This document shows, one piece after another, positions 1 through 12,137 of a DNA stretch of 64,000 nt. The stretch spans positions 4,079,060 through 4,143,059 of the forward strand of contig BCHH01000003.1 of assembly GCA_001599595.1 (NCBI GenBank), in the 5' to 3' direction. A program made the translations under genes and the position numbers. Position 1 is the stretch's first letter; each line of letters starts with the position of its first letter. The notes below the pieces were generated by a model that had not been told where the DNA came from, did no database searches, and saw only the letters and a list, made by a program, of their open reading frames with translations. Source of the stretch: Beverwykella pulmonaria. Lineage: Eukaryota > Ascomycota > Dothideomycetes > Pleosporales > Melanommataceae.

Positions 1-1279
1 CAGATAGTTCCATCATGCTGGCCGATGTGGGCTTCTTTGGCTCAAGTCGGGCATGCTGGATGGTTACTGGTTGGGTCTGCTTTACCAGAGGGTTGGCGGG
101 CACATGTTGGAATTCTGGCGCTCGGCCTTTCCCCTTGTTCAACCTTGCGCGAGGTGGGGATTCAACCGGTTCCTTTACTAATATTTCCGTCTCCTGAGCA
201 GTGGTTATGTCATCTTGCTTAACCACTTCTTTCTGTCTGTGAGGGCTCGTGGGCGGGGTGTCGTGTGTCTGAATAATCTCCGCATCCGAGGAAGCCATCG
301 TGGAGCTGGCATCAGGAGTTGGGAGTTGGGCGGCTGCCTCAGCGGTTTGGTTGTAACCGAATGTTGCTAGGAGATCCTTTGTAGTATATCTCTTCTTCGT
401 TTTGGCTTGGTGGGTGAGTTGCATATTACGGCTTATCCGCTGCTGCTCCCGGCTTATATCTTCTAACGCCTTCTTGCTTGCTTTGCGTGTCGGTCTAGCT
501 TGTTGTGTGAGCCGCCTTCCATTCTCGCCATCTGGGTCGCTGTCCGATTCTTGAGCAGCACGTCGCGATGTCTTCTTTGCGCGCTTCTCTAGATCCTGTG
601 CCTTGCTTTGCTGCACTTTTCGTTCAGCACGTATCCGCTTCACTCGTTCATCCAAGTCGGCGTTATGGGTGATTTGAACTGGGACATCCGAGTCAGATTC
701 GGTGAATGCCACAGCACGCGAAGCCGCCTTCTTCATGGGCGAAGCATTGGGCGTGACAAAAAGACCAGGGGATGATCGTCGCGATCGTACGCTGGGGGAA
801 GGTGAGGTTCGTGGGGGCATGCTGCTCTCTTTCCGCGCGCCTAACCTGCGGTTGTTGATCCGCACAGGCATCTCTTCGTCTTCCTCGCTGCTAGAAATAT
901 CAAGTATCCGGGGTGCAGATTCTGATGGTTTCTGTGCTTCTTGCTGGGTGGTGCCAGACATGAGCTGTGCTCTGATACGTTCATAAGCACCCTGGCCATT
1001 ATCGTCTGCCTCGCTATCAGACGCGTCGTTAGTGGTCTGTGGTTGTAGGGCTGCTAGCAGTTTGCGGCGGGGTTGCACTGGTGCTTCTTCGCCGGACTCT
1101 GAATCGCTTTCGATGAGCTTTGAAAGCATGTTCGTAGCTCGCGATGCTGGTGCAGGACGCGTTGGTTTGGGTGAGCCAACTGTCAGCTCTTCCTCAATTG
1201 CAGTATCGATACCCATGGTGGTGGTTATTTCGTCCTCGCGCCGCGATGGCTCTAATAAGGGTTCTGTGTAGGGGAACAT
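1..1279 (-). CDS. MRC1: MRC1/claspin-like replication checkpoint mediator (N-terminal part, cut by window edge)
   Basis: The minus strand is open from an ATG at 1279 to the window edge, about 426 codons. The protein is Ser/Asp/Glu/Lys-rich and looks disordered, with acidic runs such as ISSSEEDEE, several SP/SQ/TQ sites and a basic stretch. The best landmark is a conserved block near residue 290 (ISREQQRISRNMQLTHQAKT followed by a KK-rich helix), which I recognise from fungal Mrc1 proteins. Mrc1 travels with the replisome and is phosphorylated by the Mec1/ATR kinase to activate Rad53/Chk1-type signalling. That role is family knowledge. The start codon is the first ATG of the open frame, and no intron is needed in the visible part. 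The catalytically silent C-terminal half lies outside the window. Confidence 0.83.
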   Translation of the reverse strand, partial: MFPYTEPLLEPSRREDEITTTMGIDTAIEEELTVGSPKPTRPAPASRATNMLSKLIESDSESGEEAPVQPRRKLLAALQPQTTNDASDSEADDNGQGAYERIRAQLMSGTTQQEAQKPSESAPRILDISSSEEDEEMPVRINNRRLGARKESSMPPRTSPSPSVRSRRSSPGLFVTPNASPMKKAASRAVAFTESDSDVPVQITHNADLDERVKRIRAERKVQQSKAQDLEKRAKKTSRRAAQESDSDPDGENGRRLTQQARPTRKASKKALEDISREQQRISRNMQLTHQAKTKKRYTTKDLLATFGYNQTAEAAAQLPTPDASSTMASSDAEIIQTHDTPPTSPHRQKEVVKQDDITTAQETEILVKEPVESPPRARLNKGKGRAPEFQHVPANPLVKQTQPVTIQHARLEPKKPTSASMMELS

Positions 1280-3647
1280 GCAGAGAATTAGACGCGTGTG
1301 GGAGGGAGGGATGGTTGTCAATGAGAATGGTAGAGCTTAGGTTATGTGAAGATTGAAGGGTCTCTGTTAAAGAACAGATGCTATAAGCAAAGAGTGGGAG
1401 AAGTGTTCGAGGAGTGGGTGGAATTGTTCGTGGCGGGAAGATGCGCGTGAAGCTATCCGCGTTCACGAACGCGTCCGTCGCGTCGGCGAAAAGTTCCTAT
1501 ACACCGACATGGCCCAAGCTCCGCACCAATTTGACTTTGGCTCTATAACACATACTTCTGATGAAGTCTTTTTCGACATTTAGAGTAGAGCATTTGGAAT
1601 GGGAATGGGGAATGGGAATAGGAATCTCTGTTTGCTGGCTTCCTTCTGAATTGCATTTTGTGGACCAAAGAGCGTCTGCTGCATGGCTGCAGAGCACATC
1701 TGTGGACCTGTGGCGCGCACTTCACGGCCCATTAGTTTTTCCACGCCACCCACACCATCAATCCTCCTCATCCTTCTCACTCCACGATCTCACGATGGAC
1801 GCCTCGCCGCACCCATGTCCTCTAAACCCGACGGCCCCCGAAATCCATTCGTCTATGTGATGGAAATCAATCAAAGTCAGCACCTGGACCGTGGACCTCA
1901 ACTACCGTGTCAGCTCTCGTTCATGCATGCAAGTGTTTCCCCTTCGCTTGCACGACAACTACATGCATTGTGCATCGTCAAAGTCTCTCTTACTCGGTCA
2001 TTGTCTACTTTTTCCTAAAAGGCTAAAGGTCGTCGTACTGCAGCAGGTACGGAGATACGTATTTAGAATAGCAGTGGGGTACTACCTTGTCAGAGCCCTC
2101 GTGTATGGCCGGCTGCATGTAGCGATCACTTCATTGTTGGTTTTGTTGGTTTCTTCTACCTCGCCGCAAGGATTGATTTATATGTCACACGCCAATCAGG
2201 CCAGCTCTCTCCTTTCTTCAGATACCCCTGTTTGATCGTTTCGTCACTCGGCTGCATCAGATCGCTTTTGTGATCATCAGTTCTCTGCATCAGTCCTTCT
2301 TCGTTCGACTTGTTGCGTGAGTCTGCTCAAAATAGTACCTGCTTCCGCTTACGAACTGCTGAAACCCATGGGTCCCCCTCGTTCCCCAGATTGAAGGGCG
2401 TCTGCCAAGGGCTCCCGCCGGGGTCAATCGAGCCTCTTGACGATGGAGGATGATTAGCACAGCGATCACTCGACGCCATGCAGAACTCCTGCCTTATTTC
2501 GACTGTTAAGAACGATGACGATGACGGAGGGGATGCACAAACCGCCGCGCCATCGCGACCACACGTGACGGTAGCGTGAGATGCCTAACAAAGGGTACGT
2601 ACCATTGTGTTCGCATGCAATTGCGCAACCGCAAGTGAACCACAAGGCGCTCGCTTCACACGCGCTGTGCCACAAGGCGCGCCCCCTCCGGATAGATCTC
2701 CTCCTGTATCCGCCGCCGGGGTATCTTCGCTGCAGCTCTCTACCGGCCTTTTCGTATTGGCTTTTCCAAATGCCACGCTCGCAGGTGGGGCGCTAGCGAC
2801 GAACCACCAGGAACGCGTCCTGAGACATATATCTGACCAATAGCCACTTCCCAAAGGTCGCTATAGAATGAAGGGTTTGTTAAGGTGAGGCATGGCCGGC
2901 CTCACCATGGGGCAAAGCGCAAGCGAAGGCTCCAGATGCTTTTCTGCCAGGTGTTGAGCAACTCGATGCGGCTCCTAGAGGGCTGTGCTGAAGAAGCTGA
3001 GCTGTGGTGTTTTACTCGCCGAGTGTTGGCGAGTAGGTCGTCGAAACAGCGCTGTCTTGGGACTAGCGCTGTTTCACATATCAACCCCTGAGAAAAGCAG
3101 CCGGCCCGAGTGGAGGTCTCGCGAGCGCCCTGGCGCCATGGCATTTCGCATCGCAGCGCTCGAAGAACTCTGTGATGCTCGCCTCCATATTGGGAGAGCT
3201 TGTGGGCGCGAGATGGAAAATGAAAAACGCGTTATGCCAGGGTCGTCGCGCGCAAGCAACCTCCGGCTTATGAGCAGAGTACCCAGTGTCTAAATATACA
3301 CAGCCCTGCGCACAGGTAGGGATGACAGCGTGCATGCCAAGCCTGCTCTCCGTGGTTTCATGGGCGTCCCGATGAAACGACTTATCCTCAAAACAAGAGC
3401 CATCCGCTCCGCCCGGGAGATTGGACGATCAATGTCTTCCTAACGGCCTGAGATCCAAGCTTACACCCATCCATCCTTCCAACAAAAGCGTGAGCCCATC
3501 TCGAACAGTTACAAATCTCCACGAACGTCTCCCTTTCGACCAGCCGCGAGCCCAGCATATCAACAACCCCCCCAACCCCATCTGGCCTGGCCCGTCCACA
3601 GTCAATTTCCGGCATGATATTGGCTGCTAAACACACCTCTGGTTAAC
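1280..3647. other. Intergenic region, about 2.4 kb
   Basis: This is the upstream region of both the MRC1-like gene (minus) and the C2H2 gene (plus), so it is a shared divergent promoter region. Short open frames on both strands lack coding character and recognisable motifs. The 3400-3640 stretch just before the C2H2 start is rich in C and pyrimidine runs, as is common in fungal 5' leaders. I see no RNA gene or mobile element. Confidence 0.5.
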
Positions 3648-5572
3648 ATGGAGTCCGACGATCAGCTTCTCCAGTTCGGCACTCCTCAGCACAGCAATAG
3701 CTTCAAGCGTCCTCGTCGTAGTCTTCAAAGTACTACGCCGTTAAGCAGCGTGTCCGAAAGCGCGTCGCCATCACCACGCCTCTCCGGCCAAGCGCAACTC
3801 ACACCTGAGGTCATCGACCACATCAACGGCCTAAAACATCTCGACGACAAACAGATCTTCCTATTACTAGAAGCGGCTCGCAATGGAGGTTCGTAGTCAT
3901 GTTGTCGCGTCAGCTTCGCCTACTAAGGTTATTCTAGATCGCATGCGCCTTTCCGGGCCCGACCGGTCGTCTATGTCAACCGTCGGAAGCCGCGCCTCCT
4001 CCTACTTGAGTGTCCCTTCTAGTAGGGTGTCAAGCATACTCTCCGACCCTAGGTCCTCTATCGCGTCGACAGATTCGTCGTTCACTAATTACAGCACCAA
4101 CTCATCGCGCCTCTCCACAGCATCGAACCGACTATCCACCGGCTCGTCTCGATTATCTACCATTTCCAACACCTCATCACCGAAGAACTTTGCCTGCACC
4201 TTCTGCGACAAGGCCCTCAAGTCAAAGCCGTATTGGAAGTCGCATGAAGAGGAGTTCCATGAGCAGAGGCTCACATGGCGATGCCCGGACTGCGAGCAGA
4301 TATTCCATGCCGGAAAGCGCTTCAGGGAGCATCACACAAAATTACATGTAGGCACCCTCGATATTAGCGATTGAATCGCAAGCTAACGTACCGTAGGGTT
4401 GCGAGAACTGCAAGCAGCCAAGAGAAAGCGGGCAGCCAACGAGCAGGAAAGCGTCGCCCTGTGTGAAAAGATATGAAATCGTTATGCACGACAAGGATGC
4501 ATGGGGATGTGGCTTCTGTGCTTCACTATTGACCACCTGGGAAGAGAGGTGTGAACATATTGCTCTGCACTTCGAAGAAAAAAGGTCGAAATGGAACTTC
4601 ACCAACGTCATCCTTGGGCTTCTGAAACAGAGCGACGTGGCACCATCATGGAACTTGGCAATGTCACAGAGACACGGCGAACAACAAAACTGGCCGCAAC
4701 TCACATGGGAATCGAAAAAGTCCAACCGGTTAAGATACAAGTTGGAAACAAAGTGGAATACTCAGGCCTTCGATATCGAGAAACTGGTTCAAGAGACGTA
4801 CGACTTGGCAGAGATCGAGCCGACCGAGACTTCCGAACCTACTACCGACTATAATGAGTCCACCGAGCCGACGGAGCTCGTCGACTGCAAGCTGGAAACA
4901 TTTGACTTTGTGCCTGAACAACAAAGGCTACAGAGTTCACATGGGCTTCCTTCAGAGAACAACATGATGGACCTTGATCCCGTGGAGCCAGTGCAGAACA
5001 TTCACCAACACCAAAGCTTGCAGCAAACCCAATGGCCTGTCAGTACCGGTATGGCCCAGAGTATGTCACAAAGTGGTATGAGCACCGACGATGGCATGAG
5101 CACCTTCGGCGGGTTCAACACCAATATGACCACCATGACGGCGGACTTCAACCAACCGGTCTCGCAAAGCTTCCACCAACCAAGCTGGTCGAATGCAGGG
5201 TTCGTCCCAACCCCGGATCTCGTAACGTTCCAGCAACCCGGCACGTACATGAACTACGCTGCACCCAAGGAGGTCGTATCTGTGCCAACGTCGCAGTACG
5301 CCAACTTCACACAATTTCCGCGACAAAGTGTCCCTGCGAACTTCTTGCACCACTCTGGTAGCACAAGCTCTCGCCGATACATCCCAAAGCTGATCAATAT
5401 CTCAAGTTCAAGTCATCGCGACCCGCAACAAGATCAACCTCCACCACCCCCGCCCAAAGATGAGCACCGATTCTCGCGGATATCGATGCGCAGACGACCG
5501 AGTAATATTTCTCAGCACACCATCACGTCGCATCGAGATAGTGGGTGGCACAATGAAGTGAACTGGGGTTGA
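3648..5572 (+). CDS. C2H2 zinc-finger protein, putative transcription factor
   Basis: Three exons, 3648-3888, 3938-4347 and 4397-5572, give 608 residues. Both introns are 49 nt with consistent phases, and a TACTAAG-like branch site lies in the first. The N-terminus is Ser/Pro-rich. A long Ser-rich segment with repeated SRLST units precedes classic fingers FACTFCDKALKSK... and WRCPDCEQIFHAG..., each ending in His-x3/4-His. A third finger-like unit (CGFCASLLTTW...HIALH) follows about 45 residues on. The C-terminal half is Gln/Thr/Met-rich and contains a PPPPPP stretch, typical of activation regions. Finger spacing and the low-complexity flanks suggest a fungal-specific DNA-binding regulator. 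I do not recognise an orthologue with a known target. Confidence 0.8.
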
Positions 5573-6376
5573 TCACCCGCGACATTGTAGCTTTAATACA
5601 CCTACCTCCTCGCACGAGCCGGCTGGCTCCGGCATCGCACCTCTCCTTTACATACATCAAACCAACCTCACTGAGAAAGTGATTCCGAACCTCGACTCAT
5701 TGTAATAGATGAGCGAGTCACAGCGTCACCTCAACGGAGTATTTCCTATGTCATGTTGTTTACGTTGTTTAGCCTGATGAGTTGCAGTAAGAGGTATACC
5801 CATAATGTATTCCAATCGATGTTTTACATGTTTTCTGCTGTTGAAGAGTTGGGAGGGGGAACCAAGCTACTATTGTAGCTAAGGATGTAATACCCCAAGT
5901 GTTGCGCCGTTCAAGTAATTGTCCATGTATATTGCGAATAACTTCGGAAGCGTAATCAGATATCAAATCTTCGCCTTCAGTGGCCTTCAGGTTATTACAT
6001 CTCCGCTTTGGGTAATTAACGAAATCTGTGAAGAGCATGTGCAGCTTGACTAATCATGATAAAGCGGTAACTCGATCCGTACGCGCTAATGTGCTTCTCC
6101 GCCCTGGCACCGCGATATGGACTGTCATCGTACAGATCCGGGGTTATAAGTGTTGAGGGGTGTCCCACATTACCTAAGTGAGTCGGGTTTGCTTTGACAT
6201 CTTTCGTGTCTAGACTCCAGCCTGCTTTGCTTTGGTATTGCTAGTATCAGCGACAAGCCCGGCATCTCTAAACTGATACGCATCTGTTCCGCGCTGCCTT
6301 TCACCAACGGGTACGCCACCACATCTTAGCATTGACTCTCCTGGTCTTCCTTCATTGGAAATTTACCCCCAGTCTA
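5573..6376. other. Intergenic region, nothing recognised
   Basis: About 0.8 kb lies between the end of the C2H2 gene and the start of the MOSC gene, both on the plus strand. It holds the 3' region of the first and the promoter of the second. The only longer open frame (minus, 5769-6038) has no family character. Confidence 0.45.
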
Positions 6377-7771
6377 ATGACCATGGCTCTCTCAAACACT
6401 TTTCAAGGCGCTATCATCATCTCTATCTTCCTCCTCCCCATTGTCACCTGCATCCTCTACAAACGCATGCAACTCACGAAATCAGCCGGCCCATTGCCTC
6501 CTAGAACGGAGATAACGAAGCTATACATTTATCCGATCAAGTCTTGCCATGGCATTGAGGTTAAGGAGGCGAGGCTGTTGCCTACTGGGCTAGATTTAGG
6601 TACGCTTACATTTCATTTCCACTGCATGTTTGCAGTTATAGCGAGACAAGTAGTCGATCATAGCTGTGTTTTAAAACAACCGATCAGGCACCACACCATC
6701 ATGCTGTATCTGCTAGAAGGGACTATACGCCAGAGGGAATGTATCCTCGCAATAAGTAGTACGTTGCAGCATAAGGAACGCAGAGTTCTAGATCATGTTC
6801 GCGTTGCTGCCCGTTATTCTTTGCCTGTAATCTCAAATCGACAAATAGCATCACTTTCTTAGTTCAATCTGATTCAAGCCCTTGCTTTTAGCATACTGAC
6901 ACAACCAGACCGTCAATGGATGTGGGTATCCCATCCGTCTAACGAATTCCTCACCATTCGAAACGACGCTAGAATGACGCTCATCCGACCCTCCTACAAC
7001 GCCTCAACCGACACTCTCACCATCACCGCCCCCGCCCCAAACTCCATGGATGAGAAACTCGAATTCAACATCCCCGCTCATCCTTCTCTCTTCTGGCTCT
7101 CCGAAAATACTACGATCGTCGACGCACAGATCTGGAGCAAGACTACGCCCGCGCACTGCTACTCGACCTCTCTTACAGGCCCCTTCAACGCGTTCTTCGG
7201 CAAGGAAGTGCGTCTCATGTACAAAGCACCTACCTCCGACACACCACGCCTATTGGGGTCGAATGGGCAGAAAAAATACCTAGGTAGAGATGCATCAACA
7301 TGCTTTCCCGACCTCATGCCCATCCTCATCGGCTGCGAGTCCAGCATCAATGAGTTGAATGACCGCCTTAAGATCGCGGAGGATCTAACCATCGACGTCC
7401 GCCGCTTTAGACCTAACATTCTTGTCCGCGGCCATACGCCTTGGTCCGAGGACCGCTGGAAGACTCTCGCCATCACTCCCGCGTCTGGCTCCTCATTCTG
7501 GAAGTTCGGCATGGATGCTTTGAAGTTGGATGTTACGCAAAGGTGCGCGAGATGCCATGTCCCGAATGTGGATCCGGAGACGGCCGAGGAGCATAAGAGA
7601 CAGCCTTGGAATACACTGATGCAGTACCGCAGGGTTGATGAGGGGATTAAGTATAAGCCGTGTTTTGGGATGTTGTGCGTGCCGAGGGGGAAGGTGGGTG
7701 ACGTGGAAGTAGGGATGGGGATGGAAGTTACGCAAGTTACCGACAAGCATCGGTACGTCACTGGGTTTTGA
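6377..7771 (+). CDS. MOSC-domain protein (molybdenum cofactor sulfurase C-terminal / mARC-like), membrane anchored
   Basis: Two exons, 6377-6599 and 6909-7771, give 361 residues. The 309-nt intron is long for this genome and a multiple of three. An N-terminal hydrophobic helix (about residues 10-28) is followed by the MOSC beta-barrel start ITKLYIYPIKSCHGIEVKEA and the signature GLDL-DRQWMW formed across the splice junction. Further hallmarks are RNDARMTLIRP, a Phe-rich barrel core and the C-terminal block RFRPNILVRG...W, with a CARCHVPNVDP segment near residue 300 carrying the conserved cysteine. MOSC proteins bind Moco and reduce N-hydroxylated substrates (mARC), and the anchor suggests an outer mitochondrial or ER membrane location. 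ATG at 6383 has a better Kozak context (ACCATGG), so the start could be two codons later. Confidence 0.85.
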
Positions 7772-8701
7772 AGACCTAGGTTTGGGAGGATTTGTGTTTT
7801 GTCGGCTACTTGGGCAAGAATAGGTTATAATGAGCGTGTTGAAACTTTACTATCGTACATCATTATCATTCCGCTTCGCCCATCCCAGAGTAATCATTAC
7901 TATCTTCACTTCTCGAAGTTTGCATCCCGCAGCCCGACAAGGATCTTTACTTACATCCCTTGCTTTCCCCCTAATATACCTGCGCCGCGGTCGCAATGTG
8001 AATATGTAACACATACGACGTCCAAAGTATTATCACCATATTTTCTGTGTTTGAGCCCTGATCTGCTTGCTTCAAGATGAAAATCGGGGTACCGGTCGTC
8101 GTTTCTGTTCCCTTCTTCTCAAAGCTAGGTGGTTTGCATCTGGTGCAAAATCATCTCAATTGTCATTTCTTATGTGATTCCTTTTTTGTAAATATGGCTC
8201 CATTATCTTGATCTGATACTGCAAACTTTGCGCTCTCGCCTTTTTGCGTATATTAGTCTTTCTAGCTCTAGTTGTGTAGTTACCAGTTCTTTGCAGAATT
8301 GTGACATCAATACTAGGAAGATTGCATTCAAGGGTTGGTAAATATGTCAAACTTACCCTGGAGGTAGGGACATGGGACATAAGTCATTATGAACCCGCCA
8401 TTATGAGCCTGTTATTATGTACAATTTCACGTAGTCGCTAACCCCATTCGGCAACCCGGCTAGGAAAACTGCCTACTTCGGAAAAGGGACAGAGTAAATA
8501 CAACAAGGCGTTTATACCTGAAATCTTTAACCAAATTCCATCTAGAACCTGCGGCTAGCTACAGCAGGAGCCAATAAGGAGCCAGAAAATTTCTAGGCCG
8601 ATGGATAGCCAATTTGTTGATTGATAAGCTATAAGGCTACAAGCCGCGGATGACGCTCCTAGTTCAATCGACCACCAATTCCCCCTCCCCGCGAAGACAA
8701 C
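7772..8701. other. Intergenic region, nothing recognised
   Basis: About 0.9 kb lies between the MOSC gene and the MFS gene. It is AT-rich around 8150-8420, with several short imperfect direct repeats based on CATTATGA near 8380-8420. No open frame has coding character. Confidence 0.45.
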
Positions 8702-10039
8702 ATGTCGACAATAACAGAAGAGCAAATTGAATTTTCAACACTCTGGCCCGTTTCTCGGAACATCTCAACATTCAACGATGACGCACCAGAGGACTCCGCA
8801 TATTCGACTACCGCGATTCCGGATGGCGGTTACGGCTGGACAATTGTTCTCTGCTGCTCCATCACCGCCTTCTTTCTAAATGGAACTATCAACACCTGGG
8901 GAGTCTTGCAGGCAGCCCTATCAGATAGTACTCTTTCGAGCGAACCAGCCGCAACGTTGTCCTTCGTGGGCTCACTTGGTCTCGCACTCTCGGCAGGATT
9001 CGGTATAGTCGCTGTCCGCATAATTCGCTTGCTCGGCACGCGCATGACTTCGTTGCTGGGTATTGCTATCATGGGCCTGAGCATGATCGGCAGTAGTTTC
9101 TGCACGTCTAACATAGCGGGACTATTTGTAACAACTGGATTACTTGCTGGCGTGGGCATGGCCATGGCCTTCACTGTAACCAACATCCTGCCGGTGCAGT
9201 TTTTTTCTGCCAAACTTGGCCTCGCAAACGGGCTCGTCAAGCTGGGAGGTGGCATCGGTGGAACCGTCATGGCAGTCGCCCTCGAGGCACTGAACCGACG
9301 CTTAGGCATCGCATGGACATTTCGGATACAAGGATTGCTGACTATCGCCATTGGCTTGCCGGCCGCGTGGATGCTGAAAGAACGTGCGCCACTCAGGAAC
9401 GTTCCTTTCGTCGACCTCGAGATGTTCAGGTCTGTGCCATTCGTTGCCGTCTTTTTGGCTGGTGCTATTGGGTCATTCGCCTTTTTTGTCCCTCCATATT
9501 ACCTCCCATTGTTCGCGCAATCCATTGGCCAAAGTTCAAGTACGGGGGCAAGTCTAGTCGCTGGATTCAATGCCAGCAACGCCATTGGGAGGTTTTTCGC
9601 TGGACCCCTGTGTGATCGAGTTGGTCCAGTCAACATGTTTCTCTTCACCATGATCTTGAATGCGATATCTATGCTCGCCATCTGGCCTGTTTCCAACACC
9701 TTGGGTCCACTGGTCCTTTTCGCTACGCTAAATGGTGTCGCCAATGGCTCTTTCTTCACGACACTTCCAACGGTCGGTGCTTCTATGTTTGGTCCTGGTA
9801 GGGCGGCGGTGGCAATGAGTATGTCCACTGCTGGATGGTCGTTCGGGTATCTGATGGGTTCACCCATTGCTGGATATTTGCTCCAGGCAGCTGGGGGAAG
9901 CCGAGAAAATGCGGGAAAGCAGGGGATTGAAGTTTATCGACCTGCAATATTCTACGCCGGAGGTGTTGCTACAGCGTCAGCGTTAGTTGTGCTAGTCGCA
10001 AGATTGAAGATGACAAGGAAGATGGTGAAACGAGTGTGA
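8702..10039 (+). CDS. MFS transporter, monocarboxylate transporter (MCT/SLC16-like) family
   Basis: An uninterrupted frame of 445 residues. After a 40-residue cytoplasmic N-terminus comes the MCT signature PDGGYGWTIVLCCS, leading straight into helix 1. Roughly 12 hydrophobic segments follow, in two six-helix bundles separated by a short loop near residue 235 (LKERAPLRN). Helix 8-9 carries a typical GRFFAGPLCDRVG loop (MFS motif A-like, GR...DR.G). Fungal members of this family are proton-coupled carriers or facilitators for monocarboxylates, riboflavin or small acids, and the substrate cannot be read from sequence. There is no obvious functional link to its neighbours. Confidence 0.9.
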   Translation: MSTITEEQIEFSTLWPVSRNISTFNDDAPEDSAYSTTAIPDGGYGWTIVLCCSITAFFLNGTINTWGVLQAALSDSTLSSEPAATLSFVGSLGLALSAGFGIVAVRIIRLLGTRMTSLLGIAIMGLSMIGSSFCTSNIAGLFVTTGLLAGVGMAMAFTVTNILPVQFFSAKLGLANGLVKLGGGIGGTVMAVALEALNRRLGIAWTFRIQGLLTIAIGLPAAWMLKERAPLRNVPFVDLEMFRSVPFVAVFLAGAIGSFAFFVPPYYLPLFAQSIGQSSSTGASLVAGFNASNAIGRFFAGPLCDRVGPVNMFLFTMILNAISMLAIWPVSNTLGPLVLFATLNGVANGSFFTTLPTVGASMFGPGRAAVAMSMSTAGWSFGYLMGSPIAGYLLQAAGGSRENAGKQGIEVYRPAIFYAGGVATASALVVLVARLKMTRKMVKRV

Positions 10040-10137
10040 GAAGGAAGTAAGGTTTGGATGCAGGTCATTGGAATTTGAGGTGGAACAATACTAAGTAAAT
10101 TTGCGCATGCTTACGACAAAAATTAATATTTCATTGC

Positions 10138-11355
10138 TCATTTTGTGGGGCTTTCCCTGGAGTTGCGATCTTGTCGTGAGGACTGAGCAGGCCTACTTTC
10201 GACCAAGTCCAACGAGTGAGGACGTGCTGCGGCTTTCGAAAGGCCACTCTGTCTAGAAGGAACAAGTACGTTACCCCAACTCAATGGCCCAGACACGCCA
10301 ATGTTCTCCTCGTCATTCTCGTCACTATCATCCCTGTCTTCATCCACATCAAAATTCAGATCTACGTAGTGATACACCCAAAAGGAGCAAAATATGAATG
10401 TAGTTCCGGCTATTACCAATATCGTCAGGTACATAACTGCAATCTAAATACGGAATATCAGTGCGGCCATAGAGAGGAAGCGGATAGGGAGGTCTTTTAC
10501 ATTGCATCCAGCATTCCACTTCCCATCCCGTCGTATCAACGGTGTGCACACCAGGATTGACAAACCAGCCAAGAACCCACACACGGAATAAGACATGAAC
10601 ATCATCGGGCATTGCCAAGTAAACGCCATCTTTTTCCTCGGACCCGAAATGCCATGGGAATTCGTAATATTGGATAGCAGAAGTGGCCGGTAGCGGTTAA
10701 TAGCTTCATCGGCTTGCACAGGCTTACTCAGGGGTGGCAATGGTCCAAGGAGGTGCAGAACCGTGATTTGCGACGCGGAAATAAGGATACCCAGAATAGA
10801 AAGAACAAGGCTGGAATGCCAGAAGCCATGAGTTAGCCAGTGCGCTGCTTCAACTGTGGTCCAGGAGAAAGCCCCGATCACGGCGGCTGCTAGGACAGCG
10901 CACTATGGATAAAAACGAGATTAGTTCAAAGGTAACAGAGAAGGGCAAGAGCTGAGTGGCCTTGTGTACACTCACAGAAATCGAGACGAGTTGCAATTCA
11001 GCAAGCTTTCGAACTCGCCAAAGGTTCACGGCTCTGAGCAACTCGTGGCGCCTTGGCGGTTGTGAGGCAAGTGCAGAAATCTTCTTCAACGGATCGATGG
11101 TATTGAAATGGTATAGGCGGTAGTACGGAAGTGTCACGATCGTCACTGCTGTATCTTCTAAGAACACTACAATTTCCTTTAGGGATCGTCTGTTAGTGCG
11201 ACTCTTGAAGCTGGATACAGGCAATATAAGTTATATAAAAGTCCTCTGGTTTACAAAGATATCGGGTTGTGTTACAGAAACGCATTTGCATTCAGACATA
11301 CCGCGAAGAGAGCCCAGACGGATATTGCCAAACGAGAGACACCGTTTGACGGCAT
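10138..11355 (-). CDS. Multi-span fungal membrane protein of unknown function
   Basis: Four exons on the minus strand, 11355-11302, 11176-10976, 10902-10501 and 10443-10138, give 320 residues. Every junction is in phase 0, with donors GTATGT, GTGAGT and GTAAAA and a good CTRAY branch site. At least five hydrophobic segments are visible: residues 7-30 (partly split by intron 1), about 88-105 (CAVLAAAVIGAF), 118-140 (LVLSILGILISASQITVLHL), 195-215 and 235-255 (YLTILVIAGTTFIFCSFWVY). The C-terminus is acidic (VDEDRDDSDENDEEN) and cytoplasmic-looking. I recognise no catalytic motif or named family. The first exon is short (18 codons), and its start rests on the hydrophobic reading frame and a clean donor. 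Confidence 0.62.
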
Positions 11356-12137
11356 ATTCACTATGGGATATGCCAGAAGCAATATACGATGTAGTAGGCA
11401 TGGCCGTATTGCGGGCGAAATGGAACAAGGTACGCTGCTTCAGCGATTGAGATGATGTGTCGAGACGACAGAAGGGAAGGCTGAAGACGAAGCTGGGCGA
11501 GGCGTTATCCACGCTGAGGCCAGGATTGGTTCTTGGCTCTCAGGTCTCTAGCTGCGTAGCGCGACCTGGCGTGGCGCCTCGCGAGGCGTATTGCTAGGCC
11601 ATTCCCAAACAGGGATGCACAGATAGTTTGAGAGTACTAGGCTCTGTGTGACTGCGTTGAGACACATCATGTGCGAAGATCACAGTCACTCATGCACACA
11701 GCCAGGAGGAAAGCCAATGTCTAGGTGCACTATCCTCAAAGGAATTCAGAGAGCATATTAATGATTTAGAGAAAACATCAAGATGGTTGATTGGCTTTCT
11801 AGGGTTTTTTAATTTAACAAATCAATGTCTGCACCAAAGCCTAAGAGTACCTGCTCGAAGGTGCCCGCAAGGGAAGAAATAATGCTTGGGTATCATGGTT
11901 TTGCACATAGCTGAATCTGAACTATATATAAAAATTCCTACTGCCGTTGTCAATGCTTCTGTCGTATGCCACAAACCACCGATGCAGGCACAACAAAGCC
12001 ATTGGAAACGGAAGAGAAGAGAGTTGCTATGGTCTGTATATTAAAAATAGTCTCCAAATCAAGCCATGTTTTGACTTACTGATATTATGTACGAGAAACA
12101 GAAGGCATCTGAATGCGTGTCGTCGTGGGAATGTCGG
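11356..12137. other. Intergenic region, nothing recognised
   Basis: About 0.8 kb lies upstream of the membrane protein gene and downstream of the patatin gene, both on the minus strand. It is AT-rich from about 11750 to 12050. No repeat, RNA gene or convincing open frame is visible. Confidence 0.45.

Noticed and set aside
157..168. GGGGATTCAACC, similar to a tRNA B-box on the minus strand
   Set aside because: It lies inside the MRC1-like coding region and no cloverleaf can be folded around it.
5769..6038. Open frame of 89 codons on the minus strand
   Set aside because: Within a 3' intergenic region, no motif, no homology impression.
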